A DNA stretch of 47,434 bases, taken from Bacteroidota bacterium. GTDB taxonomy: Bacteria; Bacteroidota; Ignavibacteria; Kryptoniales; JAKASW01. The notes under the pieces were generated by a model. It ran no database searches. It had not been told where the DNA came from and saw only the letters and a list, made by a program, of their open reading frames with translations. The DNA lies in contig JAMCXB010000072.1 in the NCBI GenBank assembly GCA_023480735.1, forward strand, positions 1 through 47,434, in the 5' to 3' direction. Shown one piece after another: positions 8,667 to 17,846 of the stretch. Positions within the stretch are counted from its first letter, which is position 1, and each line of letters starts with the position of its first letter. The position numbers and the translations under genes are program-made.

Positions 8667-9851
8667 ATGATCGGCCATCAGGAGGTGAACCTTCTGACGA
8701 ATTATATAGCCAGGGAGGGCGTGGCTATATCTTTCTATCTGAACACAGATGGGAGCGAGCGAGCCAGAAGCATCTGGGATATTGAAACAAAGGACCTCGT
8801 AAAAAAAGCACGAAAAGAGCTTGATGGCCTGAACATCGGGCGAAAGTCCGTCGAAGCTGCCGATGAGTCTCTGAGGCGGATTCAGCAATTTGTTTCGATG
8901 GAAAATCCTGCCGCACGATATAAATCCCTGGCAATATTTGCCAACTCCGTGGAACATTTTTATCAGATCTACTGGCTGCCGATGCCGGTAAAGTCCAATC
9001 TTGTCATCGACACGAATTTTTATTTACGCCCCCTCCTCGCAATGCTTGAAGAGCATTACAGGATCGGCGTTGTGCTCGCGGACTCAAGACACGTCCGCCT
9101 CTTCGAGGTATACATGGACGAAATTATAGAGCACCACGATTTTGCATTGAAGGCAAAGCCGGCGCGGAAACCGCTCCTTGAGACATTCATGAAGCGTGAA
9201 AAGAGATTGATGCAGCGAAAGGAAGAACAGACACGTTTCCACCTCGGTTCTGTCGCGGAGCTTCTGAAATCGATGTCGGCAAACCGGCATCTGGATAAAA
9301 TAATAATCGGAGCGCGCAAACCACTGGGCGATCATCTCGCGAGATTACTTCATGCACGCCTTCGCAATAATCTCATAGGGGTTTTTGAAATCGACATTCA
9401 TGCGAAAGAGAACGAAGTACTCTCGAAGGCGCTGGCTGCCGAACGAGGTTTCGAACTGGATGAGGAGAGAATCCTACTCAGAAAAATCTCGGTTGAAGTG
9501 GAAAAAGACGGTTATGCAGTTAAAGGGATAAAGAAGGTGGTCGAGGCGACACAGGAGTATAACCTGCAGGTCCTTGCAGTAGCTGAAGATTTTTCGCAGC
9601 CCGGGCTCGTCTGCACACAATGCGGAATGCCTCACATTGAGGGGGCGGCGTGCGTTTGCTGCGGAGGAATGCTGGTCCAGGTTTCAGATGTTGTATACGA
9701 CCTCGTTGAAGAAGCAGTTCGTCAGGGTGCAACGGTGCGGCACATCCGGGGTGAGAACCTCATCGGTTCACTCGAGAATATTGCCGCGATTATTAAGTTC
9801 AAGAAGGGAGAACTCGTACAGCTGGAAGAGACAGCCGAGACAGAGATCTGA
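8667..9851 (+). CDS. Bacterial archaeo-eukaryotic release-factor-like protein (baeRF family)
   Basis: 394 residues resembling the central and C-terminal domains of archaeal/eukaryotic release factor 1. GVVLADSRHVRLFEVYMDE near residue 135 is the characteristic opening strand of the eRF1 domain-2-like fold. The helical segment around KIIIGARKPLGDHLARLL and the later AVAEDFSQPGLVC segment fit domain 3. The GGQ motif of true release factors is absent. A Cys-rich zinc-ribbon-like patch, CTQC followed by CVCCGG, lies near residues 315-335. GGAGAGGAGAAA before the ATG supports the start. The cellular role of baeRF proteins is unknown; ribosome-associated functions have been proposed. galK follows on the same strand. 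Confidence 0.75.
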   Translation: MIGHQEVNLLTNYIAREGVAISFYLNTDGSERARSIWDIETKDLVKKARKELDGLNIGRKSVEAADESLRRIQQFVSMENPAARYKSLAIFANSVEHFYQIYWLPMPVKSNLVIDTNFYLRPLLAMLEEHYRIGVVLADSRHVRLFEVYMDEIIEHHDFALKAKPARKPLLETFMKREKRLMQRKEEQTRFHLGSVAELLKSMSANRHLDKIIIGARKPLGDHLARLLHARLRNNLIGVFEIDIHAKENEVLSKALAAERGFELDEERILLRKISVEVEKDGYAVKGIKKVVEATQEYNLQVLAVAEDFSQPGLVCTQCGMPHIEGAACVCCGGMLVQVSDVVYDLVEEAVRQGATVRHIRGENLIGSLENIAAIIKFKKGELVQLEETAETEI

Positions 9852-10073
9852 ACTTCTTGAATTCTCGGGTTAGGGATAAGTAAGCACCTTTCAAGCGAAG
9901 GAATAAGATATAATTTACCAGAGATGGAGATGTTGGAAGGTCTCAAATGCGAGACCGAGGTTTCACCTTATACAAAACGAACGAAGAAGACGGACTTTGA
10001 ATTGCGTGAACATGCGAGAATAAAACGGAGATACCTTCAGCATTTCGAAAACGATGCTGAAGTAAATGTGGCC

Positions 10074-11240
10074 ATGGAAGAGGACATAAGGAAGGAACTT
10101 TTCAAGCTATTCCGGCTGGAATTCGGCAAATCTCCCGAAGTCATAGCGAGCGCTCCAGGCAGGATAAATTTGATCGGCGAGCACACCGATTACAACGAGG
10201 GGTTCGTCCTCCCGATTGCGATAGACCGCCGCACCTACACGGCGGCCGGAAGAAGAGGCGGAAAGCTTTTCATAGCCTACTCGAAAGAACTCAGCAAGAA
10301 GACTTCGTTCGAAATATTCCCCGGCAGGTTCGAGCATTCGAATTTCTGGGTAAACTACATAAAGGGGGCGTGCAGCCTCCTGAGCGATCTGAAGAGCATC
10401 GAGGGAACCAATTTTGCGATCGGCAGCACCGTTCCCCGCGGAAGCGGACTGAGCTCTTCCGCCGCCTATGTCGTCTCGATCATTGAAGCCGTTTCGTACC
10501 TTTACGATATCAGACTCAAAGACATCGAGATTCCGGTCCTCGCACAGCGTATCGAAAACGAGTTTGTCGGTGTTCAGTCGGGCATCATGGATCCCTTCGT
10601 CGCCAAGTTCGCCCAGGCTGAAAACGCGGTCCTGGTCGACACCCGTTCCCTGGACTACGAGTATGTACCGGTGCCGCCCGACTGCTCTATCCTCGTCTGC
10701 GTCACCGGGATAAAGAGGGCCCTCGCAACCACCGAGTACAACAAACGGAGACAGCAGTGCCAGGAGGCCGTCGACTCACTTTCCGGACTTCTCGGGCGGA
10801 GTCTGAATTCTCTTCGAGACGTAAATATAGATGAACTGAAGGGTCTCGAAAGAGAAATGGATCGGGTCCTGTATATGAGGGCGCTGCATATCCTTACTGA
10901 AAACGACAGGGCGCTTAAGGCCGCCTCCGCATTGAAGAAAGACAACCGGGACTTGGTCGGAAAGTTGATGCTCGAATCGCACATGAGCCTCCGCACCAAT
11001 TATGAGGTAAGCTCCCCCGAGCTGGATGCATTCGTAGAAATAGGTGAACAGCTCGAAGGTGTGTACGGAGCACGCATGACGGGTGCCGGTTTTGGAGGAA
11101 GTGCAATCTGCCTCGTCGATGCGAGCGCGGAAGAGCCACTTGCGACAGAGATTGAGCGCAGGTACAAAGAGCGCGGATATGAAAACGGTAGCGTCTTTAT
11201 CGCCAGAAGCGGCGGCGGTTCAACAATAGAGCGAATGTAA
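10074..11240 (+). CDS. galK: Galactokinase
   Basis: GHMP-family kinase that phosphorylates galactose to galactose 1-phosphate in the Leloir pathway. All three GHMP motifs are present: GRINLIGEHTDY (residues about 29-40), VPRGSGLSSSAA and GARMTGAGFGGSA. The catalytic Asp is in GIMDPF, where most galactokinases have Gln after the Asp. The frame is open back to an ATG at 9924, which would add 50 charged residues. I prefer the ATG at 10074 because it gives 388 residues and the N-terminus normal for the family. Neither start has a good ribosome-binding site, and a TATAATTTA box at 9909-9917 would put transcription very close to the upstream ATG. No galT or galE gene is nearby. Confidence 0.9.
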   Translation: MEEDIRKELFKLFRLEFGKSPEVIASAPGRINLIGEHTDYNEGFVLPIAIDRRTYTAAGRRGGKLFIAYSKELSKKTSFEIFPGRFEHSNFWVNYIKGACSLLSDLKSIEGTNFAIGSTVPRGSGLSSSAAYVVSIIEAVSYLYDIRLKDIEIPVLAQRIENEFVGVQSGIMDPFVAKFAQAENAVLVDTRSLDYEYVPVPPDCSILVCVTGIKRALATTEYNKRRQQCQEAVDSLSGLLGRSLNSLRDVNIDELKGLEREMDRVLYMRALHILTENDRALKAASALKKDNRDLVGKLMLESHMSLRTNYEVSSPELDAFVEIGEQLEGVYGARMTGAGFGGSAICLVDASAEEPLATEIERRYKERGYENGSVFIARSGGGSTIERM

Positions 11241-11248
11241 GCGGCCTT

Positions 11249-11268
11249 CCCGCCTCTTTCTTCGCGGG
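11249..11268. terminator. Short hairpin between convergent galK and msrB
   Basis: CCCGC and GCGGG pair around a 10-base loop in the 49-base gap between two convergent genes. There is no clear T-run, so terminator function is only suggested by position. Confidence 0.3.
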
Positions 11269-11289
11269 ACGCGATTATCTCCCCCGTTC

Positions 11290-11691
11290 CTACCTCTTCT
11301 TCTCTTCGAATTTCAGTGCAGCCGAGTTAATGCAGTATCTCAGTCCCGTGGGCCTGGGCCCGTCGTCAAACACGTGACCCAAATGAGCACCACATTTGCT
11401 ACACCGGACTTCCGTTCTTTTCATGCCGAAGCTTGAGTCGGTGAGTTCTTCAACAATCTCTCCGGAGACCGGCTTGTAAAAACTCGGCCAACCGGATCCG
11501 GAATCGAACTTGGTATCCGACTCGAAGAGCTCGCTCCCGCAGCAAGTGCACCTGTAAATGCCCTGCCCGTGAAAATCCCAGTACTTCCCGGTGAACGCCC
11601 GTTCCGTACCCTTCTTCCGTGTGATGTTGAATTCCTCAGGAGTCAGTTCCTTTTCCCAATCGTTTTCTGTCTTGTTTATCTTCCCGGCCAT
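11290..11691 (-). CDS. msrB: Peptide-methionine (R)-S-oxide reductase
   Basis: 133 residues from the ATG preceded by GGAGGAGTTAGAA; a start 69 bases upstream has no ribosome-binding site. The protein repairs oxidised methionine. It has the two zinc CxxC pairs (CTCC and CSKC), the substrate loop [10 protein letters not shown] and the catalytic Cys in [11 protein letters not shown]. No signal peptide is visible from the chosen start, so it should be cytoplasmic. It stands alone, convergent with galK. Confidence 0.95.
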   Translation of the reverse strand: MAGKINKTENDWEKELTPEEFNITRKKGTERAFTGKYWDFHGQGIYRCTCCGSELFESDTKFDSGSGWPSFYKPVSGEIVEELTDSSFGMKRTEVRCSKCGAHLGHVFDDGPRPTGLRYCINSAALKFEEKKR

Positions 11692-12003
11692 TTCTAACTC
11701 CTCCAACAGTTTGAATTCTCCCGCCACCGTATGTGGACGGATGACAGGTATGACTGCCATCGCGCTTGCTTCACTAATATAAACCGTGAAGGAGCCCTCT
11801 TAAGTTTCTGCTGCCCGGCAGGTGCATTCGGGAAAACAGGCCGCATAAAGCGGGAATGAACCGCCGTTATGGAAAGTACACATTCGTTTGTTTTCGATGA
11901 GACAGGACAAAGGACCTTACTGCTGGCTAACTCACGTCCCCTGGACAGAGACGGATATCAGCCTGGTTTAAAGGATAATTGAGGCTTTGCGTCGAACAGA
12001 TTA
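11692..12003. other. Intergenic region between msrB and rluD
   Basis: 312 bases with no convincing gene, tRNA or riboswitch. A weak inverted repeat, AGCCT...AGGCT, spans 11959-11985 with a 17-base loop and might follow rluD transcription. The first 70 bases are an open extension of msrB that lacks start signals. Confidence 0.4.
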
Positions 12004-12966
12004 TCAGAGCCGGTCGAGAACTTCCGTGAAATCATCTGGAAGCTCGGAATCAAAATGCAGGTGTTCCTTTGTCAACGGATGGATAAACCCCAGGGTCTTT
12101 GCGTGGAGAGCCTGCCTGTCCATTATCTTCAACAGCAGGGTCACTTCCTGCCTCAATCTTGGAGTCGGCTCACCGTAGTTTATCCGCCTGCCGTGATAGG
12201 TCGGGTCGCCGAACACGGGATGGCCGATATACGAAAGATGTACGCGTATCTGATGGGTCCTTCCGGTACGCAGCTTCAGTCTCACCAGCGTAAGGAACTT
12301 GAACTCTTTCAGGACTTCGTACTCGGTCGCCGCAAATTTCCCATCTTCGACGACGGCGAATTTCTTCCTGTCGCTTTTGCTGCGCCCGATCTCGGCTTCG
12401 ATGAGCCCGCGTTTCGAGTTGAGCTTCCCCCATACGAGAGACCAGTATTCCCGGTCGATTGTCCTGTCGGCAAATTGCCTGGCCAGGGAAGCATGGGCTA
12501 CGTCGTCTTTCGCAGAGACGATCAAACCGCTCGTGTCCTTGTCGAGCCTATGCACTATTCCAGGCCGGACGTGAGGGTCGTTCAGCGTCGAGAGCCTGTT
12601 ACAGTGATAAAGAAGCGCATTGGCAAGGGTGCCTGTCCAGTTTCCGTGCCCCGGATGAGTGACCATTCCGGCCCGTTTGTTGACGACTATTAGTGATTCA
12701 TCTTCATAGACGATGTTAAGCGGAATGTTTTCGGGCTTTGCCCTGTCCGGCGGCGCCGACGTTGGAATGTCGACTATTATTTTGTCATGGGGGGAAATTT
12801 TGTAACTCGCACGAACGGCTTCGCCGTTGATGAGTACGAGACCTTCTTCGATGTACTTCTGAACTTTTGCGCGGCTCGCGACTTCCAGTTGAGCCGCGAG
12901 AAATTTGTCTATCCGTTCTTTCTTCTTCTGACCAGGGGCAACGACAATCTCAACCCTTCGCAGCAT
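12004..12966 (-). CDS. rluD: 23S rRNA pseudouridine synthase, RluD family
   Basis: 320 residues from the ATG at 12966, which follows an AGGTG-like site; a longer frame reaching 13071 lies inside lspA and has no family support. An N-terminal S4 RNA-binding domain (about 15-75, RIDKFLAAQLEVASRAKVQK) precedes the catalytic domain. That domain contains the RluA/RluD signature VHRLDKDTSGL with the catalytic Asp, and RTGRTHQIRVHL. It isomerises uridines in the large-subunit rRNA. The start overlaps the end of the downstream-most lspA by 17 bases. Confidence 0.93.
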   Translation of the reverse strand: MLRRVEIVVAPGQKKKERIDKFLAAQLEVASRAKVQKYIEEGLVLINGEAVRASYKISPHDKIIVDIPTSAPPDRAKPENIPLNIVYEDESLIVVNKRAGMVTHPGHGNWTGTLANALLYHCNRLSTLNDPHVRPGIVHRLDKDTSGLIVSAKDDVAHASLARQFADRTIDREYWSLVWGKLNSKRGLIEAEIGRSKSDRKKFAVVEDGKFAATEYEVLKEFKFLTLVRLKLRTGRTHQIRVHLSYIGHPVFGDPTYHGRRINYGEPTPRLRQEVTLLLKIMDRQALHAKTLGFIHPLTKEHLHFDSELPDDFTEVLDRL

Positions 12967-13612
12967 TGCCTGTTTCACCTGCTTGCCCACAGGTTTCCGA
13001 TGACGACCTGCCCGCTGTATTATCACCAGCTGCATCGCATCCGATCGGATCGGTGCCGGCAATTTCAACATGTGGGTTCTCCATCGTCCGCTTGTGAAAA
13101 ATCAGGAGCATTACGACGCCGACGGTCACAGATGCGTCAGCAATGTTGAAAACCGGAAATCGGGAAAAATTGTATCCGAAGAGATGAATATTGAAAAAGT
13201 CGAAATCGATGAAGTCGATGACCCTTCCGTGAAAAAGAGCTGTGCCGTCGAACAGGGGACCATAAAAGACGCGGTCAATCAAATTCCCAATTGCACCGCC
13301 GAGGATCAGTGCGAGCGAGAACCTGACGATTCTGCTCTCCTGCCGGACTTTATACAGGTACAGAAGTATCGCCAGGCTTGCAACGATTGAGAACAGCGCA
13401 AAGAATGACTTCCATCCGAAGTCAATTCCAAAAGCCATCCCCGGATTTTGAATGTACGTGAATCGCAGAAAATTGCCGATAATCGGTTCACTCGAGTATA
13501 GCGGCATGCCCGGTATGTGAATTCCCAGTGACGGGATCTGCAGACCCATCACGAGTATTTTCGTAACCTGGTCGGCAATTACGACCGATAGTGTAACGTA
13601 GAGTACCTTCAA
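12950..13612 (-). CDS. lspA: Lipoprotein signal peptidase II, copy 1 (extended C-terminus)
   Basis: 220 residues with a TTG start one base after the TAG of the preceding lspA. This inner-membrane aspartic protease cleaves signal peptides of diacylglyceryl-modified prolipoproteins. Four hydrophobic segments are visible, and the catalytic Asps are in GNLIDRVF (Asp114) and NIADAS (Asp159). The NPGMAFG loop is intact. Beyond the last helix the protein has a hydrophilic tail of roughly 45 residues, overlapping the rluD start, that family members and its twin lack. This tail may have arisen when the original stop was lost. Confidence 0.93.
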   Translation of the reverse strand: MKVLYVTLSVVIADQVTKILVMGLQIPSLGIHIPGMPLYSSEPIIGNFLRFTYIQNPGMAFGIDFGWKSFFALFSIVASLAILLYLYKVRQESRIVRFSLALILGGAIGNLIDRVFYGPLFDGTALFHGRVIDFIDFDFFNIHLFGYNFSRFPVFNIADASVTVGVVMLLIFHKRTMENPHVEIAGTDPIGCDAAGDNTAGRSSSETCGQAGETGNAAKG

Positions 13613-13613
13613 A

Positions 13614-14177
13614 CTACTGGCCTCTTTTCAATATCTGCGGTTCTTCCACTGTCCTCCTATGAAAAATTAGGAGCATTATCACACCAATCGTGACAGATGC
13701 GTCGGCAATGTTGAAAACCGGAAAGCGCGAAAAGTTGTAACCGAAGATGCTTACCTTGAAGAAATCGAAGTCGATGAAGTCAACGACCCTGCCGTGAAAG
13801 AAGGAGGTCCCGTCGAAAAGGGGTCCGTAGAAGACGCGATCGATCAAATTTCCAATTGCACCACCCAGGATTAGTGCAAGAGAAAATCTGACGACTCTGC
13901 TCTCTTGCCGTACCTTATACAGGTACAAGAGTATTGCTATGCTGGCGATGATCGAGAAAATCGCAAAAAAGGACTTCCATCCGAAATCGATCTCGAATGC
14001 CATGCCGGGATTTTCGATGTACGTAAGGCGCAAAAAGTTGCCTATGATTGGCGTGCTCGAGTAGAGAGGCATGCCGGCTATGTTGATCCCCAGGAAGGGG
14101 ATTTGTACGCCTCTTACAAGAAGCTTCGTGACCTGATCCGCGATTACGACCGAAAGCGTAACGTAGAGTACCTTCAA
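13614..14177 (-). CDS. lspA: Lipoprotein signal peptidase II, copy 2
   Basis: 187 residues, nearly identical to the neighbouring lspA over the first 170 residues, with both catalytic Asps retained (GNLIDR and NIADAS). One notable change is NPGMAFE, where copy 1 and most family members have Gly in the last position. It starts with TTG one base after the TAG stop of the dksA-like gene, and it ends with the same LKRGQ-stop as that gene. Two active-looking peptidases could serve different lipoprotein sets, or one could be decaying. Confidence 0.93.
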   Translation of the reverse strand: MKVLYVTLSVVIADQVTKLLVRGVQIPFLGINIAGMPLYSSTPIIGNFLRLTYIENPGMAFEIDFGWKSFFAIFSIIASIAILLYLYKVRQESRVVRFSLALILGGAIGNLIDRVFYGPLFDGTSFFHGRVVDFIDFDFFKVSIFGYNFSRFPVFNIADASVTIGVIMLLIFHRRTVEEPQILKRGQ

Positions 14178-14178
14178 A

Positions 14179-14682
14179 CTACTGGCCCCGTTTCAATTTA
14201 CAAGTTATGCACAATTGAGCATGAGGGACAGCTTCGAGGCGAGCCTTATCGATGAGTTTTCCGCAGTCCTGACAGAATCCATAGACACCCTTGTCAATTC
14301 TCTTCATCGCATCGTCCAGATATTCAAGGAACTTGCGCTGACGAGCTGCCAAGAGGTAATTCTTCTCCTTTTCCATCGTATCGGTTCCCTGCTCCATGTG
14401 AAGCGAATACGGGGAATTTTCCTCAAAATAATCGCCTCCGGAACTGTCGTTCATTGCCTCGCTCATCAACTCGAGCTCTTCGATAATCTGCTTCCTCTTC
14501 TCCAGAATTATCTTCCTGAAATGGTCCAGCTCCGCCTTGTTGAATCCCTTCTTGGGTTGCGCTTCTTTGGACGAAGGCTTTACGGGACTGACGACCGGAC
14601 GCGCGACAATCTTCTTCCTTTGGGCCGCCGTCGGTGCCCTTTTAACCTTCTTCGCCGGTTTTGCTGCCAATTTCTTTGCCAT
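14179..14682 (-). CDS. DksA/TraR-family zinc-finger protein
   Basis: 167 residues. A Lys/Ala/Pro-rich basic N-terminus (1-45) precedes a long helical hairpin (about 50-125) and a C4-type zinc finger with CQDC and CITC. The family binds the RNA polymerase secondary channel and adjusts transcription, often with ppGpp. The basic extension is unusual compared with E. coli DksA, and the coiled-coil tip lacks an obvious DxxDxA motif, so it may act differently. Its position between ileS and lspA resembles an ileS-dksA-lspA order found in many bacteria. Confidence 0.85.
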   Translation of the reverse strand: MAKKLAAKPAKKVKRAPTAAQRKKIVARPVVSPVKPSSKEAQPKKGFNKAELDHFRKIILEKRKQIIEELELMSEAMNDSSGGDYFEENSPYSLHMEQGTDTMEKEKNYLLAARQRKFLEYLDDAMKRIDKGVYGFCQDCGKLIDKARLEAVPHAQLCITCKLKRGQ

Positions 14683-14684
14683 TG

Positions 14685-17600
14685 TTAGACTCCTTTGCTT
14701 GCCCTGCTAACTGAAATTTTAAACTTCTGCTTTTCTATTTCAACATCCTCTGTGTACTCTCCCTCTTTTATAGTCGTGGAGAAATCCACAGCTAAGGTCT
14801 CCGATCTTATGTAATCGGATAATCTTGTTACGGCTTCAATGAACTCCGCCGGACAGTCGACGTACACCCGTATTCTGTCCGTGACTTCAAAACCTGCATC
14901 TTTCCTGAGATTTTGTATTCTATTTACAAATTCTCTCGCTATTCCTTCATTTTTGAGATCATCGTCCAGCTCTGTATCCAAAGCAACGGTGAGCGTGCCA
15001 TCGGACTCGACCAGCCAACCCGAAAGCTCCTGGCTGAATACTTCGACGTCGGCAAGTATGACATGGAATGCCTTGCTGTCGGTGCGAAGGTCTATCGAAC
15101 CCTCCTTTTCAAGTTTCTTGATGTCCTTACTCGTCATAGACTTTATGAGTTCGGCAACCGTCTTAACGTCCTTACCGAACTTCGGACCGATCGATTTAAA
15201 GTTGGGTTTGGCTCCCTTGTTCACGAACTCGGAGTCATCGTCGACGTACATTGCGGACTTGACGTTGATCTCGTCGAGAATAACACTCTCGACCTGTGAA
15301 ATAGTTTCGCGCATGTGCTGAGACGAGACCGGGATAATGATTCTTCTGAGCGGCTGGCGCACTTTTATGTTATACTTCGCGCGCATCGCCCTCGAAAGAT
15401 ATACGATCCTCTCCGCGAGTGCCATTCTCTCTTCGAGGCTCGAATCTATCTCGTCTTCCCCCACTTCGGGATAATTAGAAAGGTGAATAGACTCATGCGG
15501 GTCGAGTCCGGTTACTCCGTTCAGATATCCGTAAAGCTGTTCGGAAAGGAACGGGGCGAACGGCGACATAAGTTTCGCAACCGTCACGAGGCATTCGTAA
15601 AGCGTCTGGTACGCGGCGAGTTTGTCTTTCGCCATTTCACCCTTCCAGAACCGCCGCCTGCTGCGGCGGACATACCAGTTTGAAAGCTGGTCTATCGTGA
15701 AATCGGAAACGGCTCTCGCTGCTCTTGTCACATCATAAGAGTCCATCCAGCCCGCGTAGTCTTTCACGAGCGTATTCAAAACCGATATTATCCAGCGATC
15801 AATCTCGAGCCTCTCATCTACCGGGATCCTCGGCCCGGAATACGTGAATCCGTCTATGTTCGCATAGAGGCCGAAGAAGGAGTAGGTGTTCAGGAGCGTG
15901 CTGAAGAACTTCCTCTGAACTTCGACCAGGCCGCCCTCGTCGAAGAGTTTCGGCTTATGCGGCGGACTCGAGGTGACCAGGTACCACCGCACAGCATCGG
16001 CACCGTATTCAGAGACAACCTTGAAGGGATCAACCACATTCCCCTTCGATTTCGACATTTTCTGGCCGTCCTTGTCAAGGACAAGCTCATGGCTGATAAC
16101 GGTCTTGTAAGCCGGGCTTCCGAAAAGGAAAGTCGAAATTGCGTGCATCGAATAAAACCATCCCCGCGTCTGGTCGATTCCTTCGGATATGTAGTCGGCC
16201 GGGAAGTGGCTCTCGAACCATTCCTTGTTCTCGAACGGATAATGATACTGCGCAAACGGCATCGAGCCGGAATCGAACCACACGTCGATGAGCTCTGGCG
16301 TACGTTTCATCTCTCCGCCGCACTTCTCACAGGTCAGCGTGATACCGTCGACAAATGGCTTATGAAGGTCGATATCTGCCGCCACATTCCTTCCGAGCTT
16401 GCGGAGTTCCTCGACGCTCCCCACGGAATGAAAATGGCCGCATTTCTCGTTCGTGCAGACCCAAATGTTGAGCGGCGTCCCCCAGAACCGGTCGCGCGAG
16501 AGCGCCCAATCCTTGTTCTCCTCCAGCCAGTTGCCGAACCTTCCGACCCCGACTTCAGGTGGTACCCAGTTGATCGTTTTGTTCAACTCGACCATCTTGG
16601 CGGCAAACTTCGTCGTTGCGATGTACCACGACGCGCGCGCATAATAAAGAAGCGGAGTCTTGCAGCGCCAGCAGTGCGGATAACTGTGCGTGATCGTCTC
16701 CTTCTTGTAAAGAAGACCGCGGCGCTTGAGATTATCTATTATTTGGGGATCGGCTTCCTTGACAAACATCTCTGCGAAGTCCTTCACTTCCGGTGTCATG
16801 TTGCCGCTCTTATCGACCAGCTGCAGAAACGGTAGATCGTATGCCCTTCCGGTCTGGTAATCGTCTTCGCCGAAGGCGGGAGCGATGTGCACTATTCCGG
16901 TACCGTCGTCCATCGTGACAAAATCGCCGTGAGTAGCGTAGAATCCGCGCTTCGTTACCGGCGTGTAGTCGAACAGCCTTTCGTATTCCTTGCCCAGCAG
17001 ATGGCTTCCCTTGAACTCGGACTCGATCGAATAGTCGCCGTCGAGGATGCCGACCCTGCTTCTGGCCAGGATCAGGATCTGACCTTTGTTCTCGACCCTG
17101 ACGTAGTCTTCGTTCTTGTTTATCGCGATCGCCACGTTCGACGGAAGCGTCCATGGAGTGGTCGTCCACACCAGGAAGTAAGTGTTGTCCTCGCCTACAA
17201 CCTTCAGCTTGATGTAGATTGAAGTGTCCTTCACGTCCTGGTAACCGAGTGCGACTTCATGCGACGAAAGCGAGGTCTCGCAGCGCGGGCAGTACGGCTG
17301 GCTCTTGTATCCCTTGTAGATGAGTCCCGCATCGAAAATTTTCTTCAACGCCCACCAGACAGACTCGATGTAATAATTCTCACAGGTGATGTAGGCATCG
17401 TTGAGATCAACCCAGTAGCCGATCCTCTCGGTCATTACCTCCCAGTCGTCCTTGTATTCGAAGACAGATTTCCTGCACAGCGCGTTGAACTTCTCTACGC
17501 CGTAGTCGACGATCTCATCTTTGTGCTTTATGCCGAGTTTCTTCTCGACTTCAATCTCAACCGGCAGCCCGTGAGTATCCCATCCGGCCTTGCGATGAAC

Positions 17601-17840
17601 CTGGTACCCGCGCATTGTTTTGTAACGGCACACCAGGTCCTTCAACGTCCGGGCCAGTACGTGATGTATTCCCGGTCGTCCGTTCGCCGTCGGCGGTCCC
17701 TCATAGAACGTAAAATTCGGCTTCCCCGCCCGCTCGCTGACGCTTCTCTCGAAAATCTTGTTCTTCTTCCAAAACTCAAGGACCTCGTGCTCAAGATCGG
17801 AGTATTTGATTTTATCGCTAATCTCTTTGAACTTGCTCAA
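14685..17840 (-). CDS. ileS: Isoleucyl-tRNA synthetase, long (type 2) form
   Basis: 1051 residues, class Ia aminoacyl-tRNA synthetase that charges tRNA-Ile. The HIGH-equivalent is GRPGIHHVLAR (residues 54-64), and KMSKSKGN lies near residue 595. A CP1 editing domain lies between them. Zinc-binding Cys pairs appear in CWRC, CTNEKC and CEKCGG, followed by the anticodon-binding domain and a C-terminal extension. The length and the GRPGIHH and WFDSGSMPFAQ motifs match the eukaryote-like IleS2 group rather than the roughly 930-residue IleS1 group. IleS2 enzymes are generally insensitive to mupirocin; that property is inferred here. Confidence 0.96.
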   Translation of the reverse strand: MSKFKEISDKIKYSDLEHEVLEFWKKNKIFERSVSERAGKPNFTFYEGPPTANGRPGIHHVLARTLKDLVCRYKTMRGYQVHRKAGWDTHGLPVEIEVEKKLGIKHKDEIVDYGVEKFNALCRKSVFEYKDDWEVMTERIGYWVDLNDAYITCENYYIESVWWALKKIFDAGLIYKGYKSQPYCPRCETSLSSHEVALGYQDVKDTSIYIKLKVVGEDNTYFLVWTTTPWTLPSNVAIAINKNEDYVRVENKGQILILARSRVGILDGDYSIESEFKGSHLLGKEYERLFDYTPVTKRGFYATHGDFVTMDDGTGIVHIAPAFGEDDYQTGRAYDLPFLQLVDKSGNMTPEVKDFAEMFVKEADPQIIDNLKRRGLLYKKETITHSYPHCWRCKTPLLYYARASWYIATTKFAAKMVELNKTINWVPPEVGVGRFGNWLEENKDWALSRDRFWGTPLNIWVCTNEKCGHFHSVGSVEELRKLGRNVAADIDLHKPFVDGITLTCEKCGGEMKRTPELIDVWFDSGSMPFAQYHYPFENKEWFESHFPADYISEGIDQTRGWFYSMHAISTFLFGSPAYKTVISHELVLDKDGQKMSKSKGNVVDPFKVVSEYGADAVRWYLVTSSPPHKPKLFDEGGLVEVQRKFFSTLLNTYSFFGLYANIDGFTYSGPRIPVDERLEIDRWIISVLNTLVKDYAGWMDSYDVTRAARAVSDFTIDQLSNWYVRRSRRRFWKGEMAKDKLAAYQTLYECLVTVAKLMSPFAPFLSEQLYGYLNGVTGLDPHESIHLSNYPEVGEDEIDSSLEERMALAERIVYLSRAMRAKYNIKVRQPLRRIIIPVSSQHMRETISQVESVILDEINVKSAMYVDDDSEFVNKGAKPNFKSIGPKFGKDVKTVAELIKSMTSKDIKKLEKEGSIDLRTDSKAFHVILADVEVFSQELSGWLVESDGTLTVALDTELDDDLKNEGIAREFVNRIQNLRKDAGFEVTDRIRVYVDCPAEFIEAVTRLSDYIRSETLAVDFSTTIKEGEYTEDVEIEKQKFKISVSRASKGV

Positions 17841-17846
17841 TTCTTT

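Larger units (their letters stand above)
12950..14192 (-). repeat. Tandem duplication of lspA including the 3' tail of dksA
   Basis: The two lspA genes are head-to-tail paralogues. The junction TTGAAA..GGCCAG-TAG-T-TTG occurs twice: once at the dksA end (about 14178-14192) and once at the end of lspA copy 2 (about 13613-13628). Each time it encodes LKRGQ, a stop, one base and the lspA start. The repeated unit therefore begins inside the last codons of dksA. Confidence 0.8.

Noticed and set aside
12967-13071. N-terminal extension of rluD
   Set aside because: It overlaps lspA coding sequence and has no counterpart in the RluD family; a better start lies at 12966.
15957-16835. Long plus-strand frame of 292 codons
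   Set aside because: It is antisense to ileS and has no recognisable domain.
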